DNA of 6,404 nucleotides from Actinomycetota bacterium (GTDB lineage: Bacteria; Actinomycetota; Humimicrobiia; Humimicrobiales; Humimicrobiaceae), in NCBI GenBank assembly GCA_003563375.1, contig PWSB01000033.1, positions 1 through 6,404 of the forward strand, given 5' to 3'. This document shows, in pieces, positions 5,512 through 6,404 of this stretch. Position numbers and translations under genes: made by a program. Numbering within the stretch: the stretch's first letter is position 1; each line of letters starts with the position of its first letter. The notes below the pieces were generated by a model. It ran no database searches, was not told where the DNA came from, and saw only the letters and a program-made list of their open reading frames with translations.

Positions 5512-6404
5512 ATGGAAAAAGACAGTTTTATCTCAAGACATAGGATTTTGAGCGCCACATTGATAGTCACCCTGGCTATACTGCTATCCAAGATAAGCGG
5601 CCTGGTAAGAGACCAGGTCATGGCAGGCTATTTTGGCATGACCCTGGAGACCGATGCTTTTACCTGGGCTTATTTTATCCCCAACCTTTTCAAGGTCTTG
5701 TTTGCCGAGTCCCTAATAGTGGCTGCTTTTATACCCATCTACTCCTCTTACCTTAAAAGAAACCAAAGGGAGCAGATGGGATCATTTGTAAATTCAGTAG
5801 GCAGCATAATGGTGATGGTATTTTCTTTTTTGGCCGTAATCATATTTATACTCTCTCCCCAGATAGGGCAGGTCCTCTCCTCTGTAGCCAACCATCAGCT
5901 GGACGTAGGCAATTTTGTGCTCATGAACAGGATAATGGTATTATCTGTGGTAACACTCAGCCTTTCAGGCCTGGCAACAGGGATACTAAACTCCCATAAC
6001 CTGTTCACCCTTCCCGCGATAGCCCCATTGGTGATGAACCTGGCCACGGTAGGATTTGTGATCATGCTTGCCAGGCAGCTTGGCATAGTGTCCATGGCCA
6101 TAGGGGCTATGGCCGGTTCCATACTGCACCTTTTGGTCCAGGCACCCCAGATGAAAGTGAGCGGGATAAGATACAGGTTCGGCATAGACTTAAAGCAAAA
6201 AGCTGTAAGGGAGATGTTTTCCTTGATGTTCCCTATACTGTTGAGCCTGGGCGCTGTCCAGCTGAATAACAGCATAGACTACTTTTTCGCGCTCAATCTT
6301 GGACCGGGAAACACCACTGCGCTCACTCTCTCCTGGAGGGTTGCAAATATGCCTCTGGGCATATTCTCAGTAGCTGTGATAACAGTACTCTTCCCCCTGT
6401 TCTC
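5512..6404 (+). CDS. murJ: Lipid II flippase MurJ (MviN/MVF family), 3' end outside window
   Basis: MurJ moves lipid-linked peptidoglycan precursor across the cytoplasmic membrane. The frame is open from ATG 5512 to the window edge, 297 codons of an expected 500 or so, covering about eight of 14 membrane helices. The N-terminal signature is clear: SKISGLVRDQVMAGYFG (26-42), then TDAFTWAYFIPNLF (47-60), then AESLIVAAFIPIY, matching the MVF pattern S-x-x-x-G-x-x-R-D ... DAF ... PN ... AF-x-P. Arg33-Asp34 align with E. coli Arg24-Asp25, and Arg276 in SWRVANMPLGIF aligns with Arg270, all lining the substrate cavity. Lys27 and Lys61 stand where E. coli has Arg18 and Arg52. The Shine-Dalgarno is weak (AGG, 5504-5506, five bases before ATG). 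It is divergent from rpsT and probably starts its own transcript. Confidence 0.93.
   Translation, partial: MEKDSFISRHRILSATLIVTLAILLSKISGLVRDQVMAGYFGMTLETDAFTWAYFIPNLFKVLFAESLIVAAFIPIYSSYLKRNQREQMGSFVNSVGSIMVMVFSFLAVIIFILSPQIGQVLSSVANHQLDVGNFVLMNRIMVLSVVTLSLSGLATGILNSHNLFTLPAIAPLVMNLATVGFVIMLARQLGIVSMAIGAMAGSILHLLVQAPQMKVSGIRYRFGIDLKQKAVREMFSLMFPILLSLGAVQLNNSIDYFFALNLGPGNTTALTLSWRVANMPLGIFSVAVITVLFPLF

Noticed and set aside
5895..6275. Minus-strand ORF of 126 codons inside murJ
   Set aside because: It is antisense to strongly conserved MurJ coding sequence and has no recognisable features, so it is a shadow frame.

Overview
The window carries a bacterial housekeeping and DNA-uptake locus of mid GC content, with very A+T-rich intergenic DNA. 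Its core, comEA-comEC-holA followed by a convergent rpsT, matches the gene order known from Firmicutes (comE operon, yqeN/holA, rpsT) and some deep-branching Terrabacteria. Codon use leans to AGG for Arg and ATA for Ile. A clostridial-type or actinobacterial candidate lineage is plausible, but there is no rRNA or other marker in view, so this is a low-confidence guess. Stop codons are mixed: TAG for the repeat protein, comEA and holA; TAA for comEC and rpsT; TGA for the DJ-1/PfpI gene. Nothing else in the window suggests recoding of TGA.

Layout. Positions 1-129 on the minus strand are an open, Lys-rich reading frame leaving the left edge, which may be the start of a gene. Positions 103-277 hold nothing I can support. 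A DJ-1/PfpI-family gene lies at 278-802 on the minus strand with a near-consensus sigma-70 promoter at 823-852. Divergent from it is a gene for a probable secreted lipoprotein (coding signal from about 977, conventional ORF 1162-2049). It has an N-terminal domain resembling the NTF2-like fold and four C-terminal repeats of 38-39 residues built around a WP-x-DY-x-MQ motif. Its signal-peptide region is interrupted by a frame change and an in-frame TGA.

A promoter immediately after that gene (2052-2080) drives comEA (2110-2739), comEC (start unclear, 2706 or 2787, to 4157) and holA (4144-5121), which are packed or overlapping. ComEA binds DNA at the outer face of the membrane and ComEC is the uptake channel. 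HolA is the delta subunit of the polymerase III clamp loader and probably rides in the operon for historical rather than functional reasons. rpsT (5118-5384, minus) meets holA tail to tail, with both stop codons inside one TTAG. rpsT and murJ (5512 to the right edge, plus) diverge from a 127-bp A+T-rich spacer with promoter-like elements in both directions.

The known genes are ordinary. The least explained item is the repeat-bearing lipoprotein with its damaged or recoded 5' end. I see no RNA gene, CRISPR array, insertion sequence, phage or defence system.
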